Notes: generated by a model from the sequence alone, not told the origin. A DNA stretch of 64,000 nucleotides from Brevibacillus composti (GCF_016406105.1 NZ_CP066308.1:569501-633500); one strand, 5' to 3'. Shown: positions 1 to 9,063, counted from the first letter of the stretch. Numbers and translations are program-made.

Positions 1-4
1 GACG

Positions 5-847
5 ATGAACAAGAAGCTGCCTGTTATCCTGCTCACGGCTCCGAGTATGATCGTGCTGCTCGGTGTCTTTATCCTGCCGATGCTGATGATGCTTCTGCTG
101 AGCTTTCAAAACGACGCGCAAGCCTTCAGCCTGGAAAACTACCTGCTGTTTGTCAAAGACCCGTTTTACGCCGAAATCATGTGGCGAACCATTCGCGTCA
201 GCCTCTGGACCGTTCTTTGTACACTGGTGCTTGGTTTTCCGGTAGCAATGTACATGGCCCAAGCGAGCGGAAAGATGAGGGGCATCGTCACGATGCTGAT
301 CTTGGCTCCTCATCTGATCAGCGTCGTCATTCGCAATTTTGGCTGGGTGGTCGTACTGGGGGACAAAGGCTGGATCAACGAATTGCTGCTCAAAATTGGA
401 TGGATCCAGGAGCCGCTGCGGCTACTGTACAACGAACTGGGCGTGGTGATCGGCCTGACTGATGCGTTTATCGCCTACATGGTGCTGGCGATTGCGACCA
501 GCCTGTATGCCATCGATCCGTCTCTTTCCAAAGCGGCTTCCATTTTGGGCGCATCCCGGACGCGCATCTTTTTAACGGTGACACTTCCGCTGAGTTTGCC
601 GGGGATCATCGCCGGGACCACTTTGGTGTTCAGCTTGTCGATGAGCGCCTTTGTCACGCCGGCGCTAATGGGGGGAACCTCGGTGAAAGTGATGCCGGTG
701 ATCGCCTATGAACAGATCATGTCTACATTAAATTGGCCGCTCGGGGCGGCACTGGCCTTCCTGCTGTTGGGCAGCACGATTCTGCTGGTGACCCTCTACT
801 CGAGGTTGATTGAAACCAAGCGGTACAAAGAGGTGTTTGCGTCATGA
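5..847 (+). CDS. ABC transporter permease, PotB-like (spermidine/putrescine-type)
   Basis: This is an inner-membrane permease subunit of an ABC importer. The 280-residue protein begins with a hydrophobic segment (about residues 8-30), and five or six hydrophobic segments can be seen overall. It carries the cytoplasmic EAA-type loop that contacts the ATPase, visible as KAASILGASRTRIF with a following TLPLSLPGI around residues 178-200. Length and layout fit the PotB/PotH branch of binding-protein-dependent permeases. It overlaps the next permease by 4 bp (ATGA), so the two are translationally coupled. The ATPase and binding protein are presumably just left of the window. The substrate cannot be read from the sequence; polyamine is the family default, but an amino-acid-like or opine substrate is possible given the peptidase downstream. 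Confidence 0.9.
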   Translation: MNKKLPVILLTAPSMIVLLGVFILPMLMMLLLSFQNDAQAFSLENYLLFVKDPFYAEIMWRTIRVSLWTVLCTLVLGFPVAMYMAQASGKMRGIVTMLILAPHLISVVIRNFGWVVVLGDKGWINELLLKIGWIQEPLRLLYNELGVVIGLTDAFIAYMVLAIATSLYAIDPSLSKAASILGASRTRIFLTVTLPLSLPGIIAGTTLVFSLSMSAFVTPALMGGTSVKVMPVIAYEQIMSTLNWPLGAALAFLLLGSTILLVTLYSRLIETKRYKEVFAS

Positions 848-1644
848 GAAAATTACATCCCCTCGGTCTCGTCACCTTTCTCGTACTGATCCTGGTCAAC
901 CTGCCGTTTCTGGTCATCATCCCCAGTTCGTTTACGGCAGCCGGCTACCTGTCTTTCCCGCCAGAAGGTTTTTCCTGGCAATGGTACACAATGATCCTCG
1001 ACCGGCCGGAATTTATTGAATCTTTCTGGTTTAGCGTCAAGCTGGCGACGATTACGGCGGTTCTGGCAACACTGGTGGGCACACTGGCGGCGATGGCCTT
1101 GCACAAGTACAAGTTTCGCGGCAGCGGCATCGTCAACGGCCTGCTGCTGTCCCCGCTGACTGTCCCTTCGCTGATTATCGGGATTGCAGCATTGTTGTTC
1201 TTTACCCGGATCGGGATCGCCGGCACGTTTACCGGGCTGCTCCTGGCACACATCCTGATTTCGATACCGTATGTGGTGCGACTGGTTTTGACGGGTCTCA
1301 GCACGTTTGACTATACACTCGAAAAGGCAGGGTACATGCTGGGAGCAAGTCCGCTCCGCGTATTTTGGGATATTACCTTGCCGCTGCTTCGGCCCGCCAT
1401 CGTGTCAGGGATGATCTTTTCCTTTTTGACCTCCTTTGACAACGTGACGGTATCCCTCTTTTTAGTGGCGCCCGATACCACGACGCTGCCGTTGGCTATT
1501 TTCACTTACATGCAGGAGACGCTTGACCCGCTAGTCGCTTCGATCTCGGCGGTGGTTATCCTGCTGAGTCTTGTGTTTATTGTCCTACTCGAAAAGGTAT
1601 ACGGGCTGGATCGGTTGTTCGGACTAAATTCTCAATCCCACTAA
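844..1644 (+). CDS. ABC transporter permease, PotC-like
   Basis: Second permease of the same importer, 266 residues. It has an N-terminal transmembrane helix (about residues 8-27), several further hydrophobic segments, and the EAA loop KAGYMLGASPLRVF followed by TLPLLRPAI at about residues 161-185. Its start codon overlaps the stop of the first permease (ATGA), and only 12 bp separate it from the M20 peptidase, so the three genes form one transcript. PotB/PotC pairs form the heterodimeric channel of polyamine-type importers. Assignment to the permease family is secure; substrate specificity is not. Confidence 0.9.
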   Translation: MRKLHPLGLVTFLVLILVNLPFLVIIPSSFTAAGYLSFPPEGFSWQWYTMILDRPEFIESFWFSVKLATITAVLATLVGTLAAMALHKYKFRGSGIVNGLLLSPLTVPSLIIGIAALLFFTRIGIAGTFTGLLLAHILISIPYVVRLVLTGLSTFDYTLEKAGYMLGASPLRVFWDITLPLLRPAIVSGMIFSFLTSFDNVTVSLFLVAPDTTTLPLAIFTYMQETLDPLVASISAVVILLSLVFIVLLEKVYGLDRLFGLNSQSH

Positions 1645-1656
1645 GGAAGAGGCACA

Positions 1657-2793
1657 ATGTTCATTCACACTTATTTGCTACAGCATCAACCACAACTGCT
1701 CAAGGATTTGGAGCAGTGTGTCAATATGGATTCGCCTTCACGTCACAGAGAACTGGGGAACCGGATGGCTGACTGGTTCATGGAACGGTTCGTCCAGCTG
1801 ACCGGGGGACAGGCCGAGCGCATCGCCAATGAGCAGTATGGCGATCAGGTGCGCTGTGTCCTCGGTACGGGGCATCGCCGCGTGCTGATGATCGGTCACT
1901 ACGATACCGTCTGGCCGGAAGGAGAATCGGCGCGGAGGCCCTTTGCGGTGCGGGACGGCAGAGCCTACGGGCCTGGTGTCTACGACATGAAGGCAGGTGT
2001 CCTGCAAGCGATTTGGGGACTACGAGCTTTGCGGGAGCTGGGTCGTTTTCCAGAGGATAAGCAGGTCGTGCTCCTCTTAAACAGCGACGAGGAGATCGGC
2101 AGTCCCTCCTCACGCTGGCTGGTGGAGCGCGAAGCCCGAGAGGCCAAGGCCTGCTTCGTCCTGGAGCCGCCGACGGAGCCGAACGGCGCCTTGAAGACCT
2201 GGCGAAAGGGGAGCGCCCACTTTCGGATTTGCGTGCACGGCGTCTCTTCCCACGCTGGTGTCGATCATAAAAAGGGCGTGTCGGCGATCGAGGAGATGTC
2301 CCGGCTCATTCAATATCTGCACACCCTGACGGATTACCAGGCGGGGACGACGGTGAATGTCGGTCTGGTCAAAGGAGGAATCGGCTCCAATGTCGTAGCG
2401 GACTACGCCGAGGCAGAAGTCGATGTGCGGGTGATGACACTGGGCGAGGCGCACCGGATCGAACAGCTTTTCCACTCGCTTCAGCCGAGCCTGCCCGGCA
2501 CTAGCATGACCGTGACCGGAGGCATCCGCCGTCCGCCGATGGAGCGAACCGAGAAAATTGGCACTCTCTTCACGCTCGCCCAAGGCATCGCGCGGGAGGA
2601 GCTGGGGTTCGACCTGGAGGAATCGGGAACCGGCGGGGTGAGCGACGGCAATTTTGCCGCAGCCTGCGGTGTTCCGACTTTGGACGGGATGGGGGCAAAA
2701 GGCGGTTTTGCTCACTCGCCGCAGGAGTTTATCGAGCTCGACCAGCTGGCCGTTCGCGGGGCATTGCTCGCTCGGTTAATCGAAGAGTGTTGA
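1657..2793 (+). CDS. M20 family metallopeptidase (carboxypeptidase G2-like)
   Basis: Zinc-dependent peptidase/deacylase of the M20 family, 378 residues. The metal and catalytic signature is complete: H81 and D83 in GHYDTVWPEG, D110 in YGPGVYDMKAG, the E145-E146 pair in NSDEEIGS, and a C-terminal histidine in KGGFAHSPQEF. The insert between about residues 180 and 290 matches the dimerisation lid domain (M20 dimer). The layout resembles glutamate carboxypeptidase/CPG2, which removes C-terminal glutamate or related acyl-amino acids. It is co-transcribed with the two permeases, which suggests that the imported compound is an N-acylated or peptide-bonded substrate hydrolysed in the cytoplasm; no signal peptide is seen. 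The start is the ATG 12 bp after the permease stop with AGGAAGAGG upstream. Confidence 0.9.
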   Translation: MFIHTYLLQHQPQLLKDLEQCVNMDSPSRHRELGNRMADWFMERFVQLTGGQAERIANEQYGDQVRCVLGTGHRRVLMIGHYDTVWPEGESARRPFAVRDGRAYGPGVYDMKAGVLQAIWGLRALRELGRFPEDKQVVLLLNSDEEIGSPSSRWLVEREAREAKACFVLEPPTEPNGALKTWRKGSAHFRICVHGVSSHAGVDHKKGVSAIEEMSRLIQYLHTLTDYQAGTTVNVGLVKGGIGSNVVADYAEAEVDVRVMTLGEAHRIEQLFHSLQPSLPGTSMTVTGGIRRPPMERTEKIGTLFTLAQGIAREELGFDLEESGTGGVSDGNFAAACGVPTLDGMGAKGGFAHSPQEFIELDQLAVRGALLARLIEEC

Positions 2794-2840
2794 CAGGGAA
2801 AATCAGTTCTGAAACATCGTAATATAGTCGGAACCATCAG

Positions 2841-2879
2841 AAAAGCACCTCATCTTTTATGCAAAAGAGAGGTGCTTTT
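2841..2879. terminator. Bidirectional intrinsic terminator
   Basis: An 11-bp perfect stem (AAAAGCACCTC at 2841-2851 and its complement at 2869-2879) has A-rich and T-rich flanks on both sides. It lies between the convergent M20 peptidase gene and the LivJ-like gene and can end transcription from either side. Confidence 0.85.
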
Positions 2880-2891
2880 CCATCTGTATCT

Positions 2892-4118
2892 TTAATTTCC
2901 GGCATCGCCCATGAACTCGGCTTTATCCTTGCCGTATTGGTAGATGTAGACTTGGGAGTGCTTGTTGTCACCCTTTTCGTCAAAAGTGACCTTGGTAAAC
3001 AGACCGCTGAATTCGTTTGTCGCGCGGATCGCATTCATCACTTGCTCGCGCGTCGGCTTCTTGCCGCCGTTTTCCTGGATCGCTTTTTCCAGTCCATTCA
3101 GGGCGACCAGCGTGGCGTCATAAGCGAAAGGAGAGAATGCGCCCGGATCCTTTTTAAAGGACTCCTTGAACTTTTCGATCCATTTTTGGCCTTGCTCCTG
3201 GGAGCGGATGTCGCTAACCACGGTAGCATAGACGATTCCTTCTGCAGCAGGGCCGGCGATTTTGTAGATGTCGGCCGACTCCAGACCTTCACCGCCCATA
3301 AATTTGCCGGCGAAACCTTTGTCGCGAGCCTGCTTGGCGATAATGCCCATCTCGGCGTACATGCCGCCGAAGAAGACGAGGTCAGGCTTCTTCGCTACCA
3401 ACTGGTTGACGATGGCGCTGTAATCTTTTTCGCCAGCGGTGATCCCTTCGTATCCCAGCTCCGTCACGCCCAGGTCCTGGAAGGCTTTGCGCACTTCGTC
3501 CGTCAGACCTTGGCCGTAGGCGGTCTTGTCATGCGCGAGGTATACGGATGTCACGCCCATCTTTTCCTTGGCGTATTTCGCCGCAGCTGGAGCGATTTGG
3601 TCGTTGCGTGCCACGAGGCGGTTTACGGTCTTTTTGCCGGCCTCAGTCAGTTCGACGCCTGTATTGGCCGGAGAGATCATGGCCAGCTGTCCTTCTTCGT
3701 ATTTGACGGAAGAGGGGATGGCGACGCCTGTGTTGTAGTGACCGATGACGGCCATTACGTCTTGATCGGAAATCAGCATTTCCGCATTGGAGACGCCGAT
3801 TTTCGGGTCAGCCTGGTCGTCCTGCGGGAAGAGCTGGATCTCAAAGCCCAGTTTTTTGAAGTCCTCGGCACGGTCGGCGACAGCCATTTGCGCACCCAGC
3901 TTGATGCCTTCGCCTTCAAGGGATTGCGGACCGGAGAGCGGGCTTTGGGTCGCGATCTTAATCACGGTAGTGGCAGCGCTTTCAGAGCCGCTGTTGGCAG
4001 AAGGCGCCGGTGTGGAACTTCCGCCGCCAGTGCTGCTGCTGTTGCCTGCGCCGCAACCTGTGACCAGAGCGCCAACCAGCAGGGTGGACAGGAAAAAAAG
4101 CTTGTTCTTTTTGTTCAT
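2892..4118 (-). CDS. Branched-chain amino acid-type ABC transporter substrate-binding lipoprotein (LivJ-like)
   Basis: Extracellular solute-binding lipoprotein, 408 residues from the ATG at 4118. A lipobox signal peptide is visible: a positive start (MNKKNK), a hydrophobic core, then VTGCGAG with the lipidated cysteine, followed by a Ser/Gly-rich linker. The mature part begins with IKIATQSPLSGPQS, typical of type I periplasmic binding proteins of the LivJ/LivK family (Peripla_BP_6). A GTG 12 bp upstream is in frame, but the GGGGGT ribosome binding site lies 5 bp before the ATG, so ATG 4118 is preferred. No permease or ATPase genes adjoin it, so it is an orphan binding protein. The ligand is unknown; amino acids or amides are the family default. 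Confidence 0.9.
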   Translation of the reverse strand: MNKKNKLFFLSTLLVGALVTGCGAGNSSSTGGGSSTPAPSANSGSESAATTVIKIATQSPLSGPQSLEGEGIKLGAQMAVADRAEDFKKLGFEIQLFPQDDQADPKIGVSNAEMLISDQDVMAVIGHYNTGVAIPSSVKYEEGQLAMISPANTGVELTEAGKKTVNRLVARNDQIAPAAAKYAKEKMGVTSVYLAHDKTAYGQGLTDEVRKAFQDLGVTELGYEGITAGEKDYSAIVNQLVAKKPDLVFFGGMYAEMGIIAKQARDKGFAGKFMGGEGLESADIYKIAGPAAEGIVYATVVSDIRSQEQGQKWIEKFKESFKKDPGAFSPFAYDATLVALNGLEKAIQENGGKKPTREQVMNAIRATNEFSGLFTKVTFDEKGDNKHSQVYIYQYGKDKAEFMGDAGN

Positions 4119-4157
4119 GATGACCCCCACAATTTTATTGATAATATTTTTGCTATT

Positions 4158-4186
4158 AACATATCAATTGAGGGCGGTTGCGTCAA
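4158..4186 (-). promoter_or_regulatory. Sigma-A-type promoter of the LivJ-like gene
   Basis: On the minus strand TTGACG (4186-4181) and TATGTT (4163-4158) are separated by 17 bp, about 40 bp upstream of the start codon of the binding-protein gene. The rest of the stretch 4187-4391 is AT-rich and shows no gene. Confidence 0.5.
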
Positions 4187-4391
4187 TGAATATTCTTTTT
4201 AGTATGAATATAAATAAATTTAGAACGATAAAATATTTTGTTCCTTTTCTTCCCGCTTTTGGAATCGCAGTTGCCTTGCATCGTCTGTTTATCTAGAGAC
4301 AGCCGCTCTTTTTCGTACGGTCACATGGAAATGAAAAGATCCCCGCGGGGCTATTTTCAGAATAGATGAACTTCTTTTGGGGCGGAAAGGG

Positions 4392-4422
4392 AACGGCCCT
4401 GGAAACAAAGTCCAGGGCCGTT
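4392..4422 (-). terminator. Terminator-like hairpin after the histidine kinase gene
   Basis: An 11-bp perfect inverted repeat (AACGGCCCTGG and complement) with a 9-base loop lies 10 bp downstream of the histidine kinase stop. The T-run on the minus strand is poor, so efficiency is uncertain. Confidence 0.6.
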
Positions 4423-4431
4423 TGGAATGCG

Positions 4432-5826
4432 CTATCGCTTGAGCGGGAGGGTGATGGTAAAGGAAGGGCCATCCGGTTCATTGCGTACGGAGATACTCCC
4501 TCCGTGCGCCTCAAAGACAGCGCGTGCAATCGCGAGGCCAAGTCCGTGCTTGCCCGATTTTCCTTTGCGGAAGCGCTGGAACAGATGGGGGAGGAGCGCT
4601 TCCTCGATCGGCGGACCGTCATTGGCGATGGTAATGACCGCTTTGTCCTGCCCCTCGGAAGCAGTCACCGCCAGGCGGCTCTCGGCATAGCGCAGTTGAT
4701 TTTCCAGGATATTGACAAAAGCCGTGCTCAGCTGTTCGCCGTCGCCCTCCAGGATCAGATGGTCGGGGAGGGCCATATCCCAGGCGATCTCCGGGTTGAG
4801 CACGGAGAGCCGCTGCTCCAGCAGGTGAAACAGCTCCGTCAGATCGACTCTCCCCATCTGCATCATTTCGGAGACGGATTCGATCTTGGTCAGATAGAGG
4901 AGCTGCCCCACTACTTTTTCCAGCCGTTTGCTCTCCTGCATGATAATCTGCAAGCCTTTCTCCGCCTGCGGACCTTGGAAGACGCCTTCGAGCAAGCCTT
5001 GGGTGTAGCCCTGTATCGCCATGATCGGGGTCTTCAGCTCATGGGAGATGTTTTGCACGAAGCGGCGCTGCGATTCGTCATGATCTTTGAGCTGGTGCTT
5101 CATCGACTCGAAGGAGCGGGCCAGCTGGCCGATCTCATCCTCGCGGTCCAGCGTGAGCGGCGTGTCGAACTGGCGCTTGGCGATTTTCTGGCAGGACTCA
5201 TCCAGCGAGCGGAGCGGTTTGCTTAGATAGCGGCTGAACCAGACGGCGAGCAGCCAGCTGCTCGCCAGCAGAACGACGAAGATCAACAGGAATTGCCGGG
5301 TGAGAAGCGCACCGATCTGGTTCAGCTCCCGCTCCTTGGAAAAGAGGACCAGATAGTAGGGAAAGCCGTGGTAGTCCATCAGCTTGCTGACGAAGAGATA
5401 GTCCTCGCCGCCGCGCTCCAGCGTGCCATGCTGCACCTGGCCGCGATTGTAGGAGGAGGCGAGGCGGTAGAGAGCGGCCTCGTCCTTATAGGAGATGCGC
5501 TCCGTGATGCGGCTGCCCAGCGGTACGCCGTCAGCCGAATAGACGATCATGTCAAAGGAGTACTGATACCGCGACAGGAGCACCTGCAAAAAGTAAGGCG
5601 CGGCGGCCGGGACCGGAAGCAGCTCGTTATGTTCATTAAACGAGATGTGGTCGGACAAGGTGTAGAATTCCTGCTCCAACAGCTGGTAGGTATTGTTGAC
5701 CAGGTACTGCTTGACCGCGAGCGGAAAGACAATCCCGACACCAATACCGAGCACGCTGGTCAGGAGCATGAACAGAATCAGGATCTGCCGGGAGAGCGGC
5801 AGGTTTTTCAGGCGGAATCGGTTCAT
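4432..5826 (-). CDS. cssS: Sensor histidine kinase, CssS-like
   Basis: Membrane sensor kinase, 464 residues. One transmembrane helix lies at about residues 10-35 and another at about 175-195, flanking an extracellular sensor domain of roughly 140 residues. A HAMP segment follows (SRYLSKPLRSLD), then the phospho-acceptor H-box FVQNISHELKTPIMAIQGY with the autophosphorylated histidine, and an ATPase domain with N-box (NILENQLRYAE), DGPPIE and GKHGLGLAIARAV. It overlaps the response regulator by 4 bp (ATGA). The motifs around the H-box and the regulator partner resemble the B. subtilis CssRS secretion-stress system from memory, which senses misfolded exported protein; the symbol rests on that resemblance. 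Confidence 0.85.
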   Translation of the reverse strand: MNRFRLKNLPLSRQILILFMLLTSVLGIGVGIVFPLAVKQYLVNNTYQLLEQEFYTLSDHISFNEHNELLPVPAAAPYFLQVLLSRYQYSFDMIVYSADGVPLGSRITERISYKDEAALYRLASSYNRGQVQHGTLERGGEDYLFVSKLMDYHGFPYYLVLFSKERELNQIGALLTRQFLLIFVVLLASSWLLAVWFSRYLSKPLRSLDESCQKIAKRQFDTPLTLDREDEIGQLARSFESMKHQLKDHDESQRRFVQNISHELKTPIMAIQGYTQGLLEGVFQGPQAEKGLQIIMQESKRLEKVVGQLLYLTKIESVSEMMQMGRVDLTELFHLLEQRLSVLNPEIAWDMALPDHLILEGDGEQLSTAFVNILENQLRYAESRLAVTASEGQDKAVITIANDGPPIEEALLPHLFQRFRKGKSGKHGLGLAIARAVFEAHGGSISVRNEPDGPSFTITLPLKR

Positions 5827-6530
5827 GTGCGGGTCATCCTGTAGCCAAATCCGTAGACTGTTTCCAGCGGAAATTTGGGCATTTTTTTCCGAATGCGCTT
5901 CACCAGATCATCCACCGCCCGGTCTGATCCGATGTAATCTTCTCCCCAGATGGCGGTCAGGATCTGCTCCCGGTTCAGGGCCAATCCCTGATTGTGGAGG
6001 AGATAGACGATCAGCTCGAACTCTTTAGTGGTCAGCTCGATCTGCTGCTCGCCTTCCTTAACCTGCCGTCCTTTTTCCGAGATCTGGTACGGCCCGACCG
6101 TCACCCAATCCTGATAGGAGGACGGAGCCGGTGCGGGCGAGAGCATCCCGCCTTTTTCGTAGGTGCGCTGCAGCAGCTTCTGTACGCGGATGACCAGCTC
6201 GCGGGGCAAAAACGGCTTGGCCAGGTAGTCGTCGCTACCCAGCTCCAATCCGATGATTTTGTCCATATCCTGATCCCGGGCCGAGATGAAGACGATCGGT
6301 ACGTCCGACTTGCTGCGGATCAGCCGGAGCAGCTCGTAGCCGTCGATGTCCGGGAGCATGATGTCCAGTATCCATATATGTGGTTGCTCCGGCTCTTCCA
6401 GGACGGGAAGCACCTCCGCGCCGCTGCGAAAGGCGCGGACCTGGAAGCCGGCGTTTTGCAGATATGATTGCAAAAGCTCCAAAAGAGAGGTTTCGTCATC
6501 TACCAGATAGACGAGGTAGGGCGTTTGCAT
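5823..6530 (-). CDS. cssR: Response regulator transcription factor, CssR-like (OmpR/PhoB family)
   Basis: DNA-binding response regulator of 235 residues. The receiver domain has the acidic pocket (VDDE), the phosphorylated aspartate in WILDIMLPDIDGYE, the conserved ISARD and the lysine in LAKPFLPRE. The C-terminal half is a winged-helix OmpR-type domain (LTTKEFELIVYLL, DDLVKRIRKKMP, ETVYGFGYRM). The start at 6530 is chosen because GAGG lies about 10 bases upstream; an in-frame ATG at 6551 has no good ribosome binding site. Co-transcribed with the sensor kinase. Sequence features match CssR of B. subtilis as I recall it, whose targets are HtrA-type quality-control proteases; none of those lies in this window. 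Confidence 0.88.
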   Translation of the reverse strand: MQTPYLVYLVDDETSLLELLQSYLQNAGFQVRAFRSGAEVLPVLEEPEQPHIWILDIMLPDIDGYELLRLIRSKSDVPIVFISARDQDMDKIIGLELGSDDYLAKPFLPRELVIRVQKLLQRTYEKGGMLSPAPAPSSYQDWVTVGPYQISEKGRQVKEGEQQIELTTKEFELIVYLLHNQGLALNREQILTAIWGEDYIGSDRAVDDLVKRIRKKMPKFPLETVYGFGYRMTRT

Positions 6531-6698
6531 ACAGCATTCCTCGCTTTTCATCTGTGTTTACGTAAATTGTAGCACACGCGAGCGGGGGATGTGTGGCAGC
6601 AGGGTATGAGAATCGTGGAAAAGATGTGGAAGCAGGATTCTCTTTCCTTTTCAGAGAAAAAAAGAGGGTGCGGAAGAAAAACGGAAAGGAGCGCTTTC

Positions 6699-7751
6699 AT
6701 GCAAAGACGCATAACCCGAACTCTGATGTTGCTAACCTTGGCGCTGCTCGCAGCCTGCTCGCCCAAGCCTGCCGACACCATGCCGCAGCCCGAGCAGCCG
6801 CCCGCTCCCATCGTCGAGACCCCTCCTGTGGCAGAACAGCCGCCGCAATACCCGTATACGGCACCTTTTACCGGCCTGGGCAGTCAGGAGAGACTGGACC
6901 AGCGGCCGATCATGGTCATGATCAACAACGCGCCGGAAGCCCGCCCTCAGTCCGGCCTCAACAAGGCAGACCTGGTGTACGAAGTGCTGTCAGAAGGGGA
7001 GATGACCCGCTTTCTCGCGATTTTCCACAGCCAAAAGCCCGAGGTGATCGGTCCGGTTCGCAGCATACGCCCCTATTTCATCCAGATTGGCGCAGGTCTG
7101 GACGCCATGCTGGTGCACGCAGGAGGCAGCCCTGATGCCTTGAGCACCTTGGCCCGCTCCGATTACAGCCACTTGGACGAAATCCCCAACGGCAAATATT
7201 TCTGGCGGGAAAAATTCCGCGTGGCCCCGCACAACCTCTATACCAAGCCGGAGCTGATCGAACAGGCGATGCTGGACAAGGGCATCCGCATGACAGGCGA
7301 ATTGCCGTATTTCCCGTTCTTGCCGGAGGATGCCGTCATCACGGAAGGCGAGCCGGCAACCAAAATCGATCTGTCGTTTCATCCCCTGAATAAAGCCGGG
7401 TACGTCTACGATCCGGAACAGAAAAAATACATGCGCACCACTGCAGGCAAACCCCATCTCGATCTGACGACCAACGAACAGCTGTCGGCCACCAATCTGC
7501 TGGTGATCGCATCCAGACACCGCGTCCTGGATAATGTGGGCCGCAGACAAGTGGACGTCGTCGGACCAGGGGACGGCTACCTGTTCCAGCAGGGCAAGGC
7601 CAAAAAGATCAAATGGAAGCGGAGCAACGGTGTGATCCGCGCCTACGAAGATGCCGCGCTTACCAAAGAATTGCCGCTGCTTCGGGGGAACACCTGGGTA
7701 GCCATCGTTCCAAACGCGCCAGAGATGACCAAATATCTCCATTTTGAATAA
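6699..7751 (+). CDS. yerB: DUF3048 lipoprotein YerB
   Basis: Predicted lipoprotein of 350 residues. The signal peptide is short and ends in LLAACSPKP, a lipobox with the lipidated cysteine, followed by a Pro-rich linker up to about residue 55. The rest carries DUF3048 features (RPIMVMINNAPEARPQSGL, LAIFHSQKPEVIGPVRSIRP). The start is the ATG with GGAAAGGA 8 bp upstream. Its position directly before yerC and pcrB is the same as in B. subtilis. The function of YerB proteins is not established; the extracellular location and fold suggest a role at the cell envelope. Confidence 0.88.
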   Translation: MQRRITRTLMLLTLALLAACSPKPADTMPQPEQPPAPIVETPPVAEQPPQYPYTAPFTGLGSQERLDQRPIMVMINNAPEARPQSGLNKADLVYEVLSEGEMTRFLAIFHSQKPEVIGPVRSIRPYFIQIGAGLDAMLVHAGGSPDALSTLARSDYSHLDEIPNGKYFWREKFRVAPHNLYTKPELIEQAMLDKGIRMTGELPYFPFLPEDAVITEGEPATKIDLSFHPLNKAGYVYDPEQKKYMRTTAGKPHLDLTTNEQLSATNLLVIASRHRVLDNVGRRQVDVVGPGDGYLFQQGKAKKIKWKRSNGVIRAYEDAALTKELPLLRGNTWVAIVPNAPEMTKYLHFE

Positions 7752-7883
7752 AAGAGAGAAAGAAAGGGCTTGCAGGGAGACCGCGTTTCACCTAAGATTA
7801 TCTTGTTAGCTTTAACGCTTGAAAATTTTACAGCGAAAAAACTTCAAGAAAATTTCCCTATAAGAGCCGATGGGGTGATCCTG

Positions 7884-8174
7884 ATGCAATTGGAAAAGTT
7901 AAAAGGCAAAGGAATTGAGCAGCTGTTCGAGGCCGTGCTTTCCCTGGAGACGATGGAGGAGTGCTACCGCTTCTTCGACGACCTCTGCACCGTGAATGAA
8001 ATGCAGTCGCTGGCACAGCGTCTGGAAGTTGCGCGCATGCTGCGCAAAGGCTTTACGTATAATCAGATCGAAGCAGAGACGGGAGCCAGCACAGCGACCA
8101 TCTCGCGCGTCAAGCGCTGCCTCAACTACGGCAATGACGGATACCAACTGGCGCTTGAGCGGATCGGGAAATAG
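7884..8174 (+). CDS. yerC: YerC/YecD family TrpR-like DNA-binding protein
   Basis: Small TrpR-related regulator, 96 residues. The central part YRFFDDLCTVNEMQSLAQRL and the helix-turn-helix ETGASTATISRVKRCLNYG are hallmarks of the YerC/YecD family. The ATG at 7884 has GGGGTGAT just upstream and gives a protein start (MQLEKLKGKG) that matches known YerC proteins; the frame is open 114 bp further upstream but that part looks non-coding. The 130-bp AT-rich leader between yerB and yerC may hold a promoter, though I see no convincing -35/-10 pair. The target of the regulator is unknown. Confidence 0.92.
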   Translation: MQLEKLKGKGIEQLFEAVLSLETMEECYRFFDDLCTVNEMQSLAQRLEVARMLRKGFTYNQIEAETGASTATISRVKRCLNYGNDGYQLALERIGK

Positions 8175-8191
8175 GCAGGAGGCTTACCGTC

Positions 8192-8887
8192 TTGATTGAC
8201 TATCGCAGTTGGCGTCATACCTTCAAACTGGATCCGGACAAAACCATCGATGACGACGCCCTGGAAGCCCTGTGCGAATCGGGGACGGATGCGATCATCG
8301 TGGGCGGAACCTACGGCGTGACTTATGACAATACGCTGGAACTGATGTCCCGTATCCGCCGTTTTGCGGTGCCGGCCCTTCTCGAGATCTCCTCGCTGGA
8401 GGCCGTCGTGCCTGGCTTCGATGCGTATCTGGTCCCGCTGGTGATCAATGCAGGCGATGCGGACTGGCTGTTTACCCCTCACGTGAGCGGTCTGATGGCC
8501 TATGGATCGTACATCCATTGGGACGAGATCATCACGGAAGGCTATCTAATCGCCAATCCGGATGCAGGCGTAGCCAAGCTCACCCGCGCCCGCCCGATCG
8601 AAGGACCGGCCGAGGCCAAGGCATATGCCCAGGTAGCAGCGAAAATCTGCCGCCTGCCTATCGTCTATCTGGAGTACAGCGGGATGTACGGCGACCCGGA
8701 CATCGTGCGGGCCTGCCGCAGCGGCGCGGGCGAAGCGCATCTCTTTTACGGAGGCGGCATTCGCACGGCAGCGCAGGCGGAGGAGATGGCGGCGCTCGCA
8801 GATACGATCGTCGTCGGCAATGTCATTTATGAAGACCTAGAGGCCGCTCTTGCTACCGTGGACGCTGCGAAGCGGAGCCGTGGATAG
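8192..8887 (+). CDS. pcrB: Heptaprenylglyceryl phosphate synthase PcrB
   Basis: TIM-barrel prenyltransferase of 231 residues that joins heptaprenyl diphosphate to glycerol-1-phosphate. Recognisable blocks are the start FKLDP, CESGTDAIIVGGTYGVT, the phosphate-binding YLEYSGMYGD and the C-terminal FYGGGIRTAAQAEEM and TIVVGNVIYED. The start codon is TTG at 8192 with GGCAGGAGGC about 9 bases upstream; no ATG is in a suitable place. It lies 17 bp after yerC, so the two are probably co-transcribed, and it is followed by a strong terminator. In B. subtilis pcrB directly precedes pcrA; here about 6.7 kb of other genes lie between them. Confidence 0.95.
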   Translation: MIDYRSWRHTFKLDPDKTIDDDALEALCESGTDAIIVGGTYGVTYDNTLELMSRIRRFAVPALLEISSLEAVVPGFDAYLVPLVINAGDADWLFTPHVSGLMAYGSYIHWDEIITEGYLIANPDAGVAKLTRARPIEGPAEAKAYAQVAAKICRLPIVYLEYSGMYGDPDIVRACRSGAGEAHLFYGGGIRTAAQAEEMAALADTIVVGNVIYEDLEAALATVDAAKRSRG

Positions 8888-8948
8888 GGAGCGGCCAGGC
8901 GAATGAGCCGTTTGCACAAGTAGATATCTCGTTTCATCTGCAACCCGA

Positions 8949-8994
8949 TGATCAACACTGCGTATCGTCCCAGACCGGTGTTGATCATTTTTTT
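8949..8994 (+). terminator. Intrinsic terminator after pcrB
   Basis: A 10-bp perfect stem (TGATCAACAC at 8949-8958, complement at 8978-8987) is followed by seven T residues. Confidence 0.85.
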
Positions 8995-9027
8995 ATGAAA
9001 AAATTTATGTTGGCGCGATTATAGATT

Positions 9028-9063
9028 TTGCCAGTAAGTTGAATTATATTATAATCATGATTA
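9028..9063 (+). promoter_or_regulatory. Promoter with overlapping palindromic operator before the DUF2179 gene
   Basis: TTGCCA (9028-9033) and TATAAT (9050-9055) are 16 bp apart. The perfect palindrome TAATCATGATTA (9052-9063) overlaps the -10 box. Nearly the same motif lies at the BCCT promoter (10510-10521), so a shared regulator, most simply the TetR protein encoded between them, is inferred. Confidence 0.6.

Noticed and set aside
2859..4202. Open frame on the plus strand across the LivJ-like gene
   Set aside because: It starts inside a terminator and runs antisense to a clear lipoprotein gene.
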